This document shows, one piece after another, positions 22,515 through 31,376 of a DNA stretch of 41,614 nucleotides. The position numbers and the translations under genes are program-made. The first letter of the stretch is position 1; each line of letters starts with the position of its first letter. The DNA comes from DASXMR01 sp036495525 (GTDB lineage: Bacteria; Actinomycetota; Actinomycetes; Streptosporangiales; Streptosporangiaceae). The notes below the pieces were generated by a model, which worked only from the letters and a program-made list of their open reading frames with translations, had not been told where the DNA came from and ran no database searches. The DNA is taken from positions 1-41,614 of the forward strand of contig DASXMR010000011.1 of NCBI GenBank assembly GCA_036495525.1, read 5' to 3'.

Positions 22515-23168
22515 TCAGCGTCCGGCTGCCCTGGTTCGCTTTGCCGGCGGCTGCCAGGTACCGGAGCGCGCTGCCTCCTGGTCGGCGAGCCGCGGGAGCG
22601 CGCGGAAGATAACCGCGACGGTCTCGGCGCCCTCCGGCGCCTGCCGGGCGTCCTGCTGGTACCGCTCGCATAGCCGGCGTACTTCTCTCGCCAGCTCCTG
22701 CAGCTCGGCTGCCGTTGCGACGATCTTGCTGCCGTAGATCGCGCTCGCGTCCTGCCACTCCCGCGGCATCTGCGGCAGGTCCGCGTAATACCGCTGGGCC
22801 TGCGCATCCTGCCAGGCAAGCAAGGCGCCGAGCAGTCCGTACGCCTCGCCGCGCCCGGCCCAGTCGTCATCGATGTTGTCGCTGTCATACCTGAACCGGT
22901 CGGCGACCCCCTGCCACACGCGCTCCCGCCCGTCGCCGCGCCCCTCGGCCTCGCGGATCAGGCCAGCGCGGGCGAGCTCTCGCAGGTGGTAGCTCGTCGC
23001 GCTCGGCGACAGCCCGACGACCTCGGCCAGCTCGGTCGCCGTCGCGGTCACGCCGCTGCCCAGGTAATCGATGATCGCGAGCCGCGCCGGATGCGACAGC
23101 GCGCGAATGCGCGCCGCGTCGTCGATGTCAATGACACTGCGGGCGGGCGGATCCGGCGAGGTCATCAT
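22515..23168 (-). CDS. ArsR-family winged-helix regulator with C-terminal extension
   Basis: About 218 residues from ATG 23168 (or 217 from the next codon, ATG 23165). An upstream in-frame extension has no coding character. The N-terminal 85 residues are an ArsR-type winged helix: IRALSHPARLAIIDYLGSG, TELAEVVGLSPSATSYHLRE, LARAGLIREAEGRGDGRERVW. The C-terminal 120 residues are helical and rich in Ala/Gln/Arg, in the manner of the HTH_20-type actinomycete regulators. It lies upstream of an MFS transporter on the same strand and divergent from a GntR regulator. It probably represses the exporter through the GAAGTTACAACTTC palindrome; this is inference. Confidence 0.88.
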   Translation of the reverse strand: MMTSPDPPARSVIDIDDAARIRALSHPARLAIIDYLGSGVTATATELAEVVGLSPSATSYHLRELARAGLIREAEGRGDGRERVWQGVADRFRYDSDNIDDDWAGRGEAYGLLGALLAWQDAQAQRYYADLPQMPREWQDASAIYGSKIVATAAELQELAREVRRLCERYQQDARQAPEGAETVAVIFRALPRLADQEAARSGTWQPPAKRTRAAGR

Positions 23169-23247
23169 GGCCACAGCGTAGGCGCCGGTACCGCTGATGC
23201 CACGCGGCAGCACCCGGGCCAGGCGGGATTGCGGACAGACAACCGGA

Positions 23248-23272
23248 CACTTGACAGGTTGCCTGACAAGTG
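23248..23272. promoter_or_regulatory. Near-perfect 25-bp inverted repeat in the ArsR/GntR divergent region
   Basis: The arms CACTTGACAGG and CCTGACAAGTG (one mismatch in 11) flank a 3-base centre. It lies 81 bases upstream of the GntR/FCD start and 80 bases upstream of the ArsR start. It also contains TTGCCTGACAA, which resembles the TTG-N5-CAA operators of FCD-type GntR regulators such as LldR. It is the best candidate autoregulatory site for the GntR protein and may affect both divergent genes. Confidence 0.55.
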
Positions 23273-23352
23273 CGACGGTTTGAGCCTCTCTGCCGCCCCC
23301 GGCGGCCACGTCTCATCAGCCCTGCGACGCCGATGAGAGGGGCGCAACTGAC

Positions 23353-24180
23353 GTGTCGAGCGATGGCGCCACCTCGTTCCCGGCTGTCGCCCGGCCCTTG
23401 CCTGTCTTCGCCCAGGTTGCTAGCGAGCTGATCAGCGCCATCACCGACGGGCGATTCCCGGTCGGCTCGCGCCTGCCGACCGAGCAGCAGCTCGCTGGGC
23501 AGTTCGGCGTGAGCAGGCCGTCGGTCCGCGAGGCCCTCAGCTGCCTGCAGTTCGAGGGCTATGTCGAGCCGCGGCAGGGCTCGCGCACTGTGGTGACGTC
23601 GGCCGTACCGCGCAGCGCGGCGCAGGGCCTTGACCGGCCAGCCGCCGGCCGGCCGTTCACCGTAGTCGACTTGTTCGAGGCCCGGCTGACGCTTGAGCCC
23701 GACGTGCTGGCGCTTGCCGCCGCTGACCCCGAGCCGCATGCGCTGCGCGGGGTGCGGCAGATTCTGGCCGGCATGAAGCTGGCCTTGTCCGAGCCAGGCC
23801 TGCACCCGCGCACCGACCTGGAGGTGCACACCGCGCTGGTGCGGGTGTGCCGTAACCCGCTGCTGGTCGAGGCCACCGAGCGGCTGCTGCGACTCGGCGA
23901 CAATGACCGCTCCCGGCTGGCCCGCGACCGGATCTGGGAGGAGCGGGAACTGCCATGGGAATGGCTCGGCCACCACGAGGAAATGGCCAGCGCTGTCATG
24001 GACCGGCAGCCTGACCGGGCCGCAGCAGCATGCCGGCGGCACATCCTGTCGGTACTGACCAGCGTTGCCTCGTCATCTTCGGTTGTGCCGTCGGACCGTG
24101 ACGGGCTGACTGCCCTGGCTGCTCGCAACGGCAGCGCCGCTGCCAGCAGCTGGTCAGCCAGCAGGTCAGCCAGTCACTAA
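23353..24180 (+). CDS. GntR-family regulator, FCD subgroup
   Basis: A 275-residue protein. The winged HTH is at about residues 15-80 (VFAQVASELISAITDGRFPV, then GSRLPTEQQLAGQFGVSRPSVREALSCLQFEGYVEPRQG). The FCD ligand-binding domain spans about 105-235. Metal-ligand positions typical of FCD are visible: Asp and His in DLEVHTALVRVCRNP, and His residues in HHEEMASAVMDRQ and CRRHI. FCD regulators sense organic acids or amino-acid derivatives and control neighbouring catabolic operons. The GTG start at 23353 follows GAGAGGGG. It precedes the threonine-synthase-like gene by 32 bases and probably controls the run down to 30.6 kb. Confidence 0.9.
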   Translation: MSSDGATSFPAVARPLPVFAQVASELISAITDGRFPVGSRLPTEQQLAGQFGVSRPSVREALSCLQFEGYVEPRQGSRTVVTSAVPRSAAQGLDRPAAGRPFTVVDLFEARLTLEPDVLALAAADPEPHALRGVRQILAGMKLALSEPGLHPRTDLEVHTALVRVCRNPLLVEATERLLRLGDNDRSRLARDRIWEERELPWEWLGHHEEMASAVMDRQPDRAAAACRRHILSVLTSVASSSSVVPSDRDGLTALAARNGSAAASSWSASRSASH

Positions 24181-24187
24181 GCTACTA

Positions 24188-24199
24188 TTCCAACTGGAA
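24188..24199. promoter_or_regulatory. Short palindrome before the threonine-synthase-like gene
   Basis: TTCCAACTGGAA (5-bp arms) directly upstream of the GGAAGG ribosome-binding site of the next gene, in the short gap after the GntR stop. It could be a second operator or chance; it does not match the 23248 repeat. Confidence 0.25.
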
Positions 24200-24212
24200 A
24201 GGAAGGTAGTTG

Positions 24213-25448
<1,236 letters not shown>

Positions 25449-25495
25449 CAGCGGCTGACCGGCAGCTTCGGCCGCGCAGGACGAGAGGAGAACGA

Positions 25496-25537
25496 ATGGG
25501 CACCGCCTTATGCCGGACACGCCGCGAGGCGTGCTGA
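25496..25537 (+). CDS. 13-codon upstream ORF (candidate leader peptide)
   Basis: An ATG with a strong ribosome-binding site (GAGAGGAGAACGA) opens MGTALCRTRREAC and then TGA. The same site sequence, AGAGGAGAAC, precedes the substrate-binding protein gene 228 bases later. Two of the 13 codons are cysteine, including the last, and Leu5 is the rare TTA codon. Cysteine-rich leader ORFs control sulfur-assimilation genes by attenuation in mycobacteria and relatives, and TTA codons depend on the bldA tRNA in streptomycetes. The ORF lies within a foldable RNA (25501-25601). Translation is well supported by the site; a regulatory role is inference. Confidence 0.5.
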   Translation: MGTALCRTRREAC

Positions 25538-25601
25538 GGGGATGGCGAGACCCGCCCGGTTATTCCCGAGAACCTGGCGAGCACGTATCGGCAGCGCGGT
25601 G
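25501..25601 (+). ncRNA. Structured leader RNA upstream of the ABC transporter genes
   Basis: Several helices can be paired by eye. An outer stem forms between CACCGC (25501-25506) and GCGGTG (25596-25601). Inside it are a perfect 6-bp hairpin with a GCGA tetraloop (25518-25533) and a hairpin GGCG/CGCC (25544-25556) extended by GGGAT/ATTCCC. A weaker arm lies at 25574-25594. The single-stranded blocks CTGAG and GAACCTG recall TPP riboswitch core sequences, but the CGnAGGGA end is absent. The rest of 25602-25706 is GC-rich with no gene. It could be a divergent riboswitch or an attenuator coupled to the upstream ORF. Confidence 0.4.
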
Positions 25602-25723
25602 ACGCGCCGGCCGCCGCGCAGCAGTGGCCGAGATTGCCGGCATCCCTCAGCGCCGCCTCTTGCCCCGGCCTGCCTCGTGCCGGGTCCCATTTCGGTTGGC
25701 TGACGCGTAAGAGGAGAACAACG

Positions 25724-26764
25724 ATGCAGGCTCGTAAACCTATAATCTCGCTTGTTATTATCGCCTGCGCCGGCATGCTGGCGGCATGCGGCGGCTCAGG
25801 CTCGGGCACCGGCTCGCATGCCAAGGTGACCGTCGGGTACTTCTCTGGCGGTGTGGGCGCGCCCGAGACGATCATCGGCAGCGACCCGCCGCTGCAGAAG
25901 GACATCTCGGCCCACCTGAAATTCACTCCGATCACGGCTGGGCTCCAGGCCCTATCCGAGATGCGCTCCGGTGCCTTCGGCATCGTCTCCGAGGTTGGCA
26001 ACCCGCCGGTAGTGTCGTCGACCGCCGGCGGAACTCAGCTCAAGGTCATCTGGGTGCAGAGCTTCGACGGCGCCGGCCTGATCGTGCACTCGAACGTCAC
26101 CAGCCCCAGCCAGCTCAAGGGCTTCACGATCGGCGACCTGGAGGGTTCCTCCGAGGACTTCGAGCTGCGCGGCTACCTCAAGGAGAACGGGATGTCCAGC
26201 GACGTCAAGGTCGAGGGCTTCCCCAGCGACGCCGCGGCAGGCGCAGCCTGGATCTCCGGGCACCTGCAGGCCGCCTACGTCACCGAGGACGTGGAGGACC
26301 AGCTGATCAGCAAGGGCGGCCACGAGATGGTCAACGCGTCGCAGATTGCCAAGCAGGGCTATCCGTCGCTGAACGTCCTGGTCGCGGCCGACTCCCTGAT
26401 CAAGAACAACCCCGCCGCGGTGCAGAGCTACGTCTGCGCGGAGATGAAGGCCACGAACATCCTGACCACCGGGCCGAAGGCTACCCGTGATCAGCGGATC
26501 GCGGCCGGGGCAAAGCTGCAGGGCGTGCCGGTCTCGGAGGCCATCACCGCGACGGAGAAGTGGCCGAACATACCGGTGTCGCAGGAGAAGTCGTGGCTCG
26601 TGCCGGCGGCCGGCCAGACCGACAACCCGATAACCAAGGCGTACGAGCTGACCGCCGCGTTCCTGAAGAGCCAGGGCGTGCTCGCCTCGCCGCCGAGCGA
26701 CCAGGTCATCACCGGACTGACCGACGCCAGGTTCGCGCTCAACGCGCTGGCCGGGAAGTGCTAG
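25724..26764 (+). CDS. ABC transporter substrate-binding lipoprotein (NitT/TauT type)
   Basis: A 346-residue lipoprotein. The signal ends in a lipobox LAAC with Cys22 (IIACAGMLAACGGSGSG). The mature protein is the NMT1/TauA-like periplasmic-binding fold: VTVGYFSGGVGAPETIIGSD, FTPITAGLQALSEMRSGAFG, EVGNPPVVSS, LKGFTIGDLEGSSEDFELRG and AAWISGHLQAAYVTEDVEDQ. Relatives bind taurine, aliphatic sulfonates, nitrate or thiamine precursors. The GNPPVVSS-type loop is closest to TauA-like proteins in my reading. The ATG at 25724 has a strong GAGGAG site. ATPase and permease genes follow, so it is the recognition component of a complete importer. The ligand is not determined. Confidence 0.9.
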   Translation: MQARKPIISLVIIACAGMLAACGGSGSGTGSHAKVTVGYFSGGVGAPETIIGSDPPLQKDISAHLKFTPITAGLQALSEMRSGAFGIVSEVGNPPVVSSTAGGTQLKVIWVQSFDGAGLIVHSNVTSPSQLKGFTIGDLEGSSEDFELRGYLKENGMSSDVKVEGFPSDAAAGAAWISGHLQAAYVTEDVEDQLISKGGHEMVNASQIAKQGYPSLNVLVAADSLIKNNPAAVQSYVCAEMKATNILTTGPKATRDQRIAAGAKLQGVPVSEAITATEKWPNIPVSQEKSWLVPAAGQTDNPITKAYELTAAFLKSQGVLASPPSDQVITGLTDARFALNALAGKC

Positions 26765-26799
26765 CGCGCCGGTGCCCTGATACTGCCGACTGACCGGCC

Positions 26800-26822
26800 G
26801 CCGCCGCCGTACTGGCGGCGGC
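26800..26822 (+). promoter_or_regulatory. Intercistronic hairpin after the substrate-binding protein gene
   Basis: GCCGCCGCC - 5 nt - GGCGGCGGC, a perfect 9-bp stem between the binding-protein stop (26764) and the ATPase ribosome-binding site. In many ABC importers such a hairpin causes partial termination or protects the upstream message, giving more binding protein than membrane components. That role is inferred from position. Confidence 0.6.
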
Positions 26823-26846
26823 GCTGAGGAACACGGAGGACATGTG

Positions 26847-27713
26847 ATGCCCGCGACCCGGCCGGACGAAGGATCCGGTGGACACGACCTGCACATGGAG
26901 CATGTCACCAAGGTCTTCGTCCGACGGGGGCGCAGGCCGCTCACGGCCGTCTCCAACGTGTCACTGAGCATCGGCGACGGGGAGTTCGTGTGCCTGATCG
27001 GCCCGTCCGGGTGCGGCAAGTCGACACTGCTGTCGATGATGGCTGGCCTGGCGGAGCCAACCTCGGGCGCGATCAGGTTCCGCGGGGAGGCGATCACCGG
27101 GACCGATCCGCAGCGCGGGATGCTGTTCCAGTCCCCCGCGCTGTTCCCGTGGCTGACCGTGCACGACAACGTCATGTTCGGCCCGCGCGCGCAGGGCCGC
27201 CGGGATCCCGCCGTGACCGGCCTGGCCAGGGACCTGCTCGTCAAGGTCGGGCTGGCCGACTTCAAGGACGCCTACCCGAAGGAACTGTCGGGCGGCATGA
27301 AGCACCGGGCCGCATTCGCCCGCGCGCTGATCAACCAGCCGGCCGTGCTCTTGCTTGACGAGCCGTTCGCCGCCCTGGACGCCATTACCCGCCAGTCGAT
27401 GCAGCAGCTGCTGCTCGACATCTGGTCGGAGTACAGCATGTCGATCGTTTTCGTCACCCACGACGTCAGCGAGGCCACGCTGCTCGGCGACCGGGTCGTG
27501 CTGATGTCGTCACGGCCGGGCCAGATCCACTCCGTACTTGACAACCCAATCGGCCGTGCGGCCAGGCGCGACATCGACTCGGCTGAGATGTCAGCGCTGC
27601 GGCGCAAGCTGCGCACCGAGCTGGCCGAAGTCATGACCGCCAGCGCGCAGCAGCCAGCTGCAAGCGCGGCCGCCGCACCGGGAACGACCGTGCCGGGAGG
27701 CCGGAATGCTTAA
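26847..27713 (+). CDS. ABC transporter ATP-binding protein (TauB/SsuB type)
   Basis: A 288-residue ATPase with Walker A GPSGCGKST, a Q-loop at MLFQSPALFPWLTV, signature ELSGGMKHRAAFARAL, Walker B VLLLDEPFAALD and H-loop VFVTHDVSEA. This is the NitT/TauT/SsuB group. ATG 26847 is preferred to the GTG at 26844 because GGAGGA then sits at normal spacing. It overlaps the permease gene by 8 bases. The last 30 residues are an Ala/Pro-rich tail that contributes nothing recognisable. It energises import of the solute bound by the lipoprotein at 25.7 kb. Confidence 0.93.
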   Translation: MPATRPDEGSGGHDLHMEHVTKVFVRRGRRPLTAVSNVSLSIGDGEFVCLIGPSGCGKSTLLSMMAGLAEPTSGAIRFRGEAITGTDPQRGMLFQSPALFPWLTVHDNVMFGPRAQGRRDPAVTGLARDLLVKVGLADFKDAYPKELSGGMKHRAAFARALINQPAVLLLDEPFAALDAITRQSMQQLLLDIWSEYSMSIVFVTHDVSEATLLGDRVVLMSSRPGQIHSVLDNPIGRAARRDIDSAEMSALRRKLRTELAEVMTASAQQPAASAAAAPGTTVPGGRNA

Positions 27714-28569
27714 CGACAGCATGCGCGGCAGGACAGGCAGCGCCGCGAGGCCGATCGAACCGCTCGCTCCGACCGCGCTGGAACTCGAGGAGTGGGTTCC
27801 GTCTCAGCGGCAGGGCAGCAGGCTGCTGCGCCGCGGCCTCGGGCTGCTGGCAGCGGCGGCGATCTGGGAGATCGCGTCGGTCATCATCAGCGACCCGGTG
27901 ATCCTGCCGTCCATCCAGACCACTGTGTCCACGCTGGTGCACTACATGTCCACGCCGTACCCGTCCGAGGGCTCGACGCTGTGGAGCCATGCGCTGGTCA
28001 GCCTCGGCCGGATCTTGACCGGCTTCGTCCTTGGCACCGTGGCCGGCGTCGCTATCGGCGCTGCGATGGCCAGCGTGCGGATCATCAAGGACCTGATCGA
28101 CCCGATCATCGAAATCACCAGGCCGCTGCCGCCGCTGGCGTTCATCCCGCTGTTCATCGTGTGGTTCGGCATCGGCGAGTCGTCCAAGATCCTGCTGATC
28201 ATGACCGGCGTGATCCCGATCATGGCCATCGCCACGGTCAGCGCGCTGGACACGGTGCCGACCGAGTTCATCGAGGCCGGCCGGGTGCTCGGAGCTGGCC
28301 GTGCCTACAACCTGATGCACGTCCGGGTGCGTGCCGCCCTGCCGGGCATCGTCACCGGCATGCGCATCGCCATGGGCGTGTCATGGACCAGCATCGTGGC
28401 GGTGGAGATGATCGCCGCTACCAGCGGAGTCGGGTACGTGATCCTGCAGGCCGGCAGCTACCTAGTGACCAGCCTGGTATTCAGCGGGATCATCATCATC
28501 TCCTTCCTCGGGCTGGTCCTCGACTCCCTGCTGCGGCTGCTGCTGCGCTTCCTTGGCCCGGCGGCGTGA
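27706..28569 (+). CDS. ABC transporter permease (TauC/SsuC type)
   Basis: A 287-residue membrane protein with about six helices after a soluble N terminus: LGLLAAAAIWEIASVIISDP, LGRILTGFVLGTVAGVAIGA, FIPLFIVWFGIGESSKILLI, and a C-terminal VFSGIIIISFLGLVLDSLL. The EAA-type coupling loop for the ATPase is in EAGRVLGAGRAYNLMHVRV followed by AALPGIVTGMRIAMG. These features are those of the SsuC/TauC BPD permeases. The start codon lies inside the ATPase gene and the stop overlaps the peptidase start (GTGA), so three consecutive genes are translationally coupled. Confidence 0.93.
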   Translation: MLNDSMRGRTGSAARPIEPLAPTALELEEWVPSQRQGSRLLRRGLGLLAAAAIWEIASVIISDPVILPSIQTTVSTLVHYMSTPYPSEGSTLWSHALVSLGRILTGFVLGTVAGVAIGAAMASVRIIKDLIDPIIEITRPLPPLAFIPLFIVWFGIGESSKILLIMTGVIPIMAIATVSALDTVPTEFIEAGRVLGAGRAYNLMHVRVRAALPGIVTGMRIAMGVSWTSIVAVEMIAATSGVGYVILQAGSYLVTSLVFSGIIIISFLGLVLDSLLRLLLRFLGPAA

Positions 28570-29282
28570 ACGCCAGCAGCATGAGAGCCCTGCTGATGAG
28601 CAGTTCCGTCACCTACGAGCAGGGGACGCTCGGGCACGCCGCCGGGCACATCGGCGAGCTGCTGGACGGCACCGGCCCGCTGGTCTTCGTTCCCTATGCG
28701 CTCACTGACTGGGATGGCTACACGGCCAGCGTGCGGGACGCACTGGCCGACGCCTGCGACGTGCGGGGCGCGCACACGCTCTCAGTAGCGCAGACCGTGC
28801 GCGCGAGTGCGTTCTACGTCGGCGGCGGCAACACCTTCAGGCTGCTGCGCGCGTTGCAGGACACCGGGCTGCTGGGCATCATCAGATCGGCCGTGGCAGC
28901 CGGCGCGCTCTACCTGGGGGATAGCGCCGGGTCGGCCGTCGCCGGACCGACCATGCGGACCACCAATGACATGCCGATCGTGGAGCCGCGGTCGCTGACC
29001 GCACTCGGCCTGGTCGGCTGGCACATGAACTGCCACTACCCGGATCCGCAGCCAGGGCCGCGCACCTTCATGGCGGAGACCAGGGAGGAACGACTGGCTG
29101 AGTTCCTGGAGGAGAACGACAGCGAGGTGGTCTGCTTGCGCGAGCCAGCCTGGCTCGATATCGATGGCACCCGGGCTACCGTCGGCGGGCGCGGTGGCGG
29201 CCGCCTGTTCCGCCGCGGGGCCGGGCCGGTCGAGCTGGCGGCCGGCGATACCTCGCGCAGCCTCGCGCGCTGGGTGGCCTGA
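28566..29282 (+). CDS. pepE: Peptidase E-like dipeptidase (family S51)
   Basis: A 238-residue protein from GTG 28566, overlapping the permease stop. It is homologous to alpha-aspartyl dipeptidase. The nucleophile is Ser120 in LYLGDSAGSAVAG, His157 is in MNCHYPDPQPG, and an acidic residue stands at 135 in TTNDMPIVEP. These numbers agree with the triad I recall for the enterobacterial enzyme (Ser120, Asp135, His157), which supports this start. The YVGGGNTFRLL block is also typical. The classic enzyme cleaves Asp-X dipeptides without needing metal. Tight coupling to a transporter suggests it processes the imported or a related amide/peptide, which is inference. Confidence 0.88.
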   Translation: MNASSMRALLMSSSVTYEQGTLGHAAGHIGELLDGTGPLVFVPYALTDWDGYTASVRDALADACDVRGAHTLSVAQTVRASAFYVGGGNTFRLLRALQDTGLLGIIRSAVAAGALYLGDSAGSAVAGPTMRTTNDMPIVEPRSLTALGLVGWHMNCHYPDPQPGPRTFMAETREERLAEFLEENDSEVVCLREPAWLDIDGTRATVGGRGGGRLFRRGAGPVELAAGDTSRSLARWVA

Positions 29283-30580
29283 TGGTGGCCGGCGCGATGC
29301 AAGGCGACGGCATCCCCGCCGCCGGGATGCCCGCCAGCGGCCGGCCGGCCGAGGAGGTGCTCGCCGAGGTGCGCCGCAGCCAGGCACGCGACGTCGACTG
29401 GCGAGGCGGTCGTAGCTGGGCGTTCACCTACTTCGCCAACGACGAGCTGCTCAGCCTCGTCAGCGACGCTTACCGGCTCGGCATGTCGGCCAACGGGCTC
29501 AGCGGCGCGGCCTTCCCCAGCCTGGCCCGGTTCGAAACGGAGATCCTCGACTGGGTGAAGGACCTCGTCGGCGGCGGCGCGGCCGGCTCGATCACCTCAG
29601 GCGGCAGTGAGTCGCTGCTGCTGGCGGTCAAGACAGCACGTGACTGGGCGCGCGTCACCGGGGGGCTGCCGGACCAGCGCCGCGGCAATGTCGTCGCGTC
29701 CCGCTCAGCGCACCCCGGCTTCGCGAAGGCCGCGCACTACCTGGACCTGGAACTGCGCCGCGGACCGGTGCGGCCCGACCAGCGTTCCGACGTGGCCGGC
29801 CTGGCTGCCCTGATCGACGCGGACACCGTCCTCGTGGTGGCGTCCGCCCCGTCGTACCCGCACGGGGTCGTGGATGACGTGCGGGCCATCAGTGCGCTTG
29901 CGGCCAGCGCGGGCCTGCCCTGTCACGTCGATGCCTGCGTCGGCGGCATGGTGCTTCCGTTTGCCAGGGCGATCGGCGCCTGGCATGGCGAATTCGGCCT
30001 CAGCGTGCCTGGCGTCACGTCGATCTCGGTCGACCTGCACAAGTTCGGTTACACGGCCAAGGGCGCCTCGGTCGTGCTGTACCGGTCGCAGGAGCTGTTC
30101 GAATGCCAGGGCTTCACTCACTCGGACTGGACAGGCGGCACGTACGCGGTGCCCAACCTGTGCGGCACGCGTCCCGGCGGCGCGATCACCGCGGCGTGGG
30201 CAGCCATCCGCTACCTCGGCCACGCCGGTTACTGCGAGCTAACGCGGCAGTCCCTGGACGCCGTTGCCGTGCTGCGGACCGGACTCGACCGGATCAGCGG
30301 CATGTCCGTCGTCGGCGACCCGGACGTCAACCTGATTGCCTTCGGCGACCGTGCCGGGCGGATTCGCCCGATCGCGGCGGACCTGCGGCGCCGGGGCTGG
30401 GCGCTCGGCACTCAGGGCGATGACAGCCGCGGCGAGCAGCGGAGCATTCACCTGACCGTCACGGCGGGGCACCTGCCGGTCATGCCGGAGTTCCTCGCCG
30501 ATCTGGAGCGGGCAGCGGCGGCCGTCTCGGCCGGCGACCCGTCAGCGGCCAGCGCCACGGACCCGGGCCGGTACAACTAG
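29282..30580 (+). CDS. PLP-dependent decarboxylase/lyase, sphingosine-1-phosphate lyase-like
   Basis: A 432-residue fold-type I enzyme of the group II decarboxylase/S1P-lyase family. Features are SGGSESLLLAVKTARDW, the cofactor Asp217 in LPCHVDACVGG, the Schiff-base Lys254 in SISVDLHKFGYTAKGASVVLY, and the S1P-lyase-like GMSVVGDPDVNLIAFG. Eukaryotic members split phosphorylated sphingoid bases; bacterial ones act on diverse substrates or decarboxylate amino acids. The ATG overlaps the peptidase stop (TGATG), so this enzyme belongs to the operon. With the TauA-like importer and threonine-synthase-like enzyme, PLP chemistry on an imported amino compound is plausible, but the substrate is unknown. 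Confidence 0.87.
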   Translation: MVAGAMQGDGIPAAGMPASGRPAEEVLAEVRRSQARDVDWRGGRSWAFTYFANDELLSLVSDAYRLGMSANGLSGAAFPSLARFETEILDWVKDLVGGGAAGSITSGGSESLLLAVKTARDWARVTGGLPDQRRGNVVASRSAHPGFAKAAHYLDLELRRGPVRPDQRSDVAGLAALIDADTVLVVASAPSYPHGVVDDVRAISALAASAGLPCHVDACVGGMVLPFARAIGAWHGEFGLSVPGVTSISVDLHKFGYTAKGASVVLYRSQELFECQGFTHSDWTGGTYAVPNLCGTRPGGAITAAWAAIRYLGHAGYCELTRQSLDAVAVLRTGLDRISGMSVVGDPDVNLIAFGDRAGRIRPIAADLRRRGWALGTQGDDSRGEQRSIHLTVTAGHLPVMPEFLADLERAAAAVSAGDPSAASATDPGRYN

Positions 30581-30642
30581 CCCTGGCGGATGGCACGGAC
30601 CCGCGATGCCGTGCGGCCCGGCGGCACCCTACGATCGGGCCG

Positions 30643-31266
30643 ATGAGAGGCGAGTCTTCGACGGTGGTCGTGCTCGCCGGCGGCGTCACCGATGACCTGC
30701 TGGCCGAGCTGGGACAATCGCCCAACGTGGCGGTCACGCGCGTCACTGCCGCCGACGCGCGTGCGCGGGGCACTGCTGACCAGGGCACGTCCGGCGACGC
30801 CGCGCAGCCGCGGCCTGGCTGGGAGCCGGGTGCGCTCGCGCTGCGCGAGGCGATGCGGCGCCTGGCGATGTACGTTGTCGTGCCCGACGACCCGCTCGCC
30901 GCGGTGGCCGCCGGATGGCGGGCGATGTGGGACGTGCCGGGCGGGTCACCGGGGCCCGCGCAGTTCGAGCAGGCGGCCGCCGAGGCGCTGGCGGCCTGGC
31001 GATCAAAGCAGTTCGAGCTGCCCGACTACTACCTGGTCATCGCGGACTCACAGGACACGGGTCCGGACCTGTACCTGGGCCCGCTGCACGCGGCCCGGCC
31101 GCGCCGCGTTGCGATCGCCGCGACTGCCGGCGAGTCACGGCAGGCGGCACGCGTGCTCGACTCACTCGGCTCGCTGGAACACGGGCCGTGGTGGCCGCCG
31201 CTCGACGAGATAGTGGACTCGGCGCGCGGCTTCTTCCCTGGCAGCCTTGCCGAGTCCGGCGGCTAG
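30643..31266 (+). CDS. Conserved-looking hypothetical protein
   Basis: A 207-residue protein that I do not recognise. Visible are an N-terminal strand (STVVVLAGGVTDDLLAELGQ), helical segments ALALREAMRRLAMYVVVPDD and AAVAAGWRAMWD, the block WRSKQFELPDYYLVIADSQD, DLYLGPLHAARPRRVAIA, and a late proline/tryptophan stretch HGPWWPPLDEIVDSARGFFP. It seems to be a soluble alpha/beta protein without signal peptide. Codon bias is strong, so it is a real gene. The start at ATG 30643 lacks a clear ribosome-binding site. It follows the PLP enzyme by 62 bases but may have its own promoter. Confidence 0.75.
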   Translation: MRGESSTVVVLAGGVTDDLLAELGQSPNVAVTRVTAADARARGTADQGTSGDAAQPRPGWEPGALALREAMRRLAMYVVVPDDPLAAVAAGWRAMWDVPGGSPGPAQFEQAAAEALAAWRSKQFELPDYYLVIADSQDTGPDLYLGPLHAARPRRVAIAATAGESRQAARVLDSLGSLEHGPWWPPLDEIVDSARGFFPGSLAESGG

Positions 31267-31376
31267 CAGCCGAGCAGCAAACCCCTAGGCCGGTGAGCGT
31301 GACCACCAGCGGCGCAGCGTATCCATTTGAGTAGCGGAATGCCGAGCCGGGGTGGGCGCGAGGAGCGGGGGCTGAC

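Noticed and set aside
23128..24042. 304-codon minus-strand frame opposite the GntR gene
   Set aside because: No domain and unlike coding composition; the GntR/FCD protein on the plus strand is complete.
25501..25601. Outright call of a TPP riboswitch
   Set aside because: Key invariant bases (CTGAGA, ACCTGA, CGnAGGGA) are altered or absent; kept only as a finding to test.
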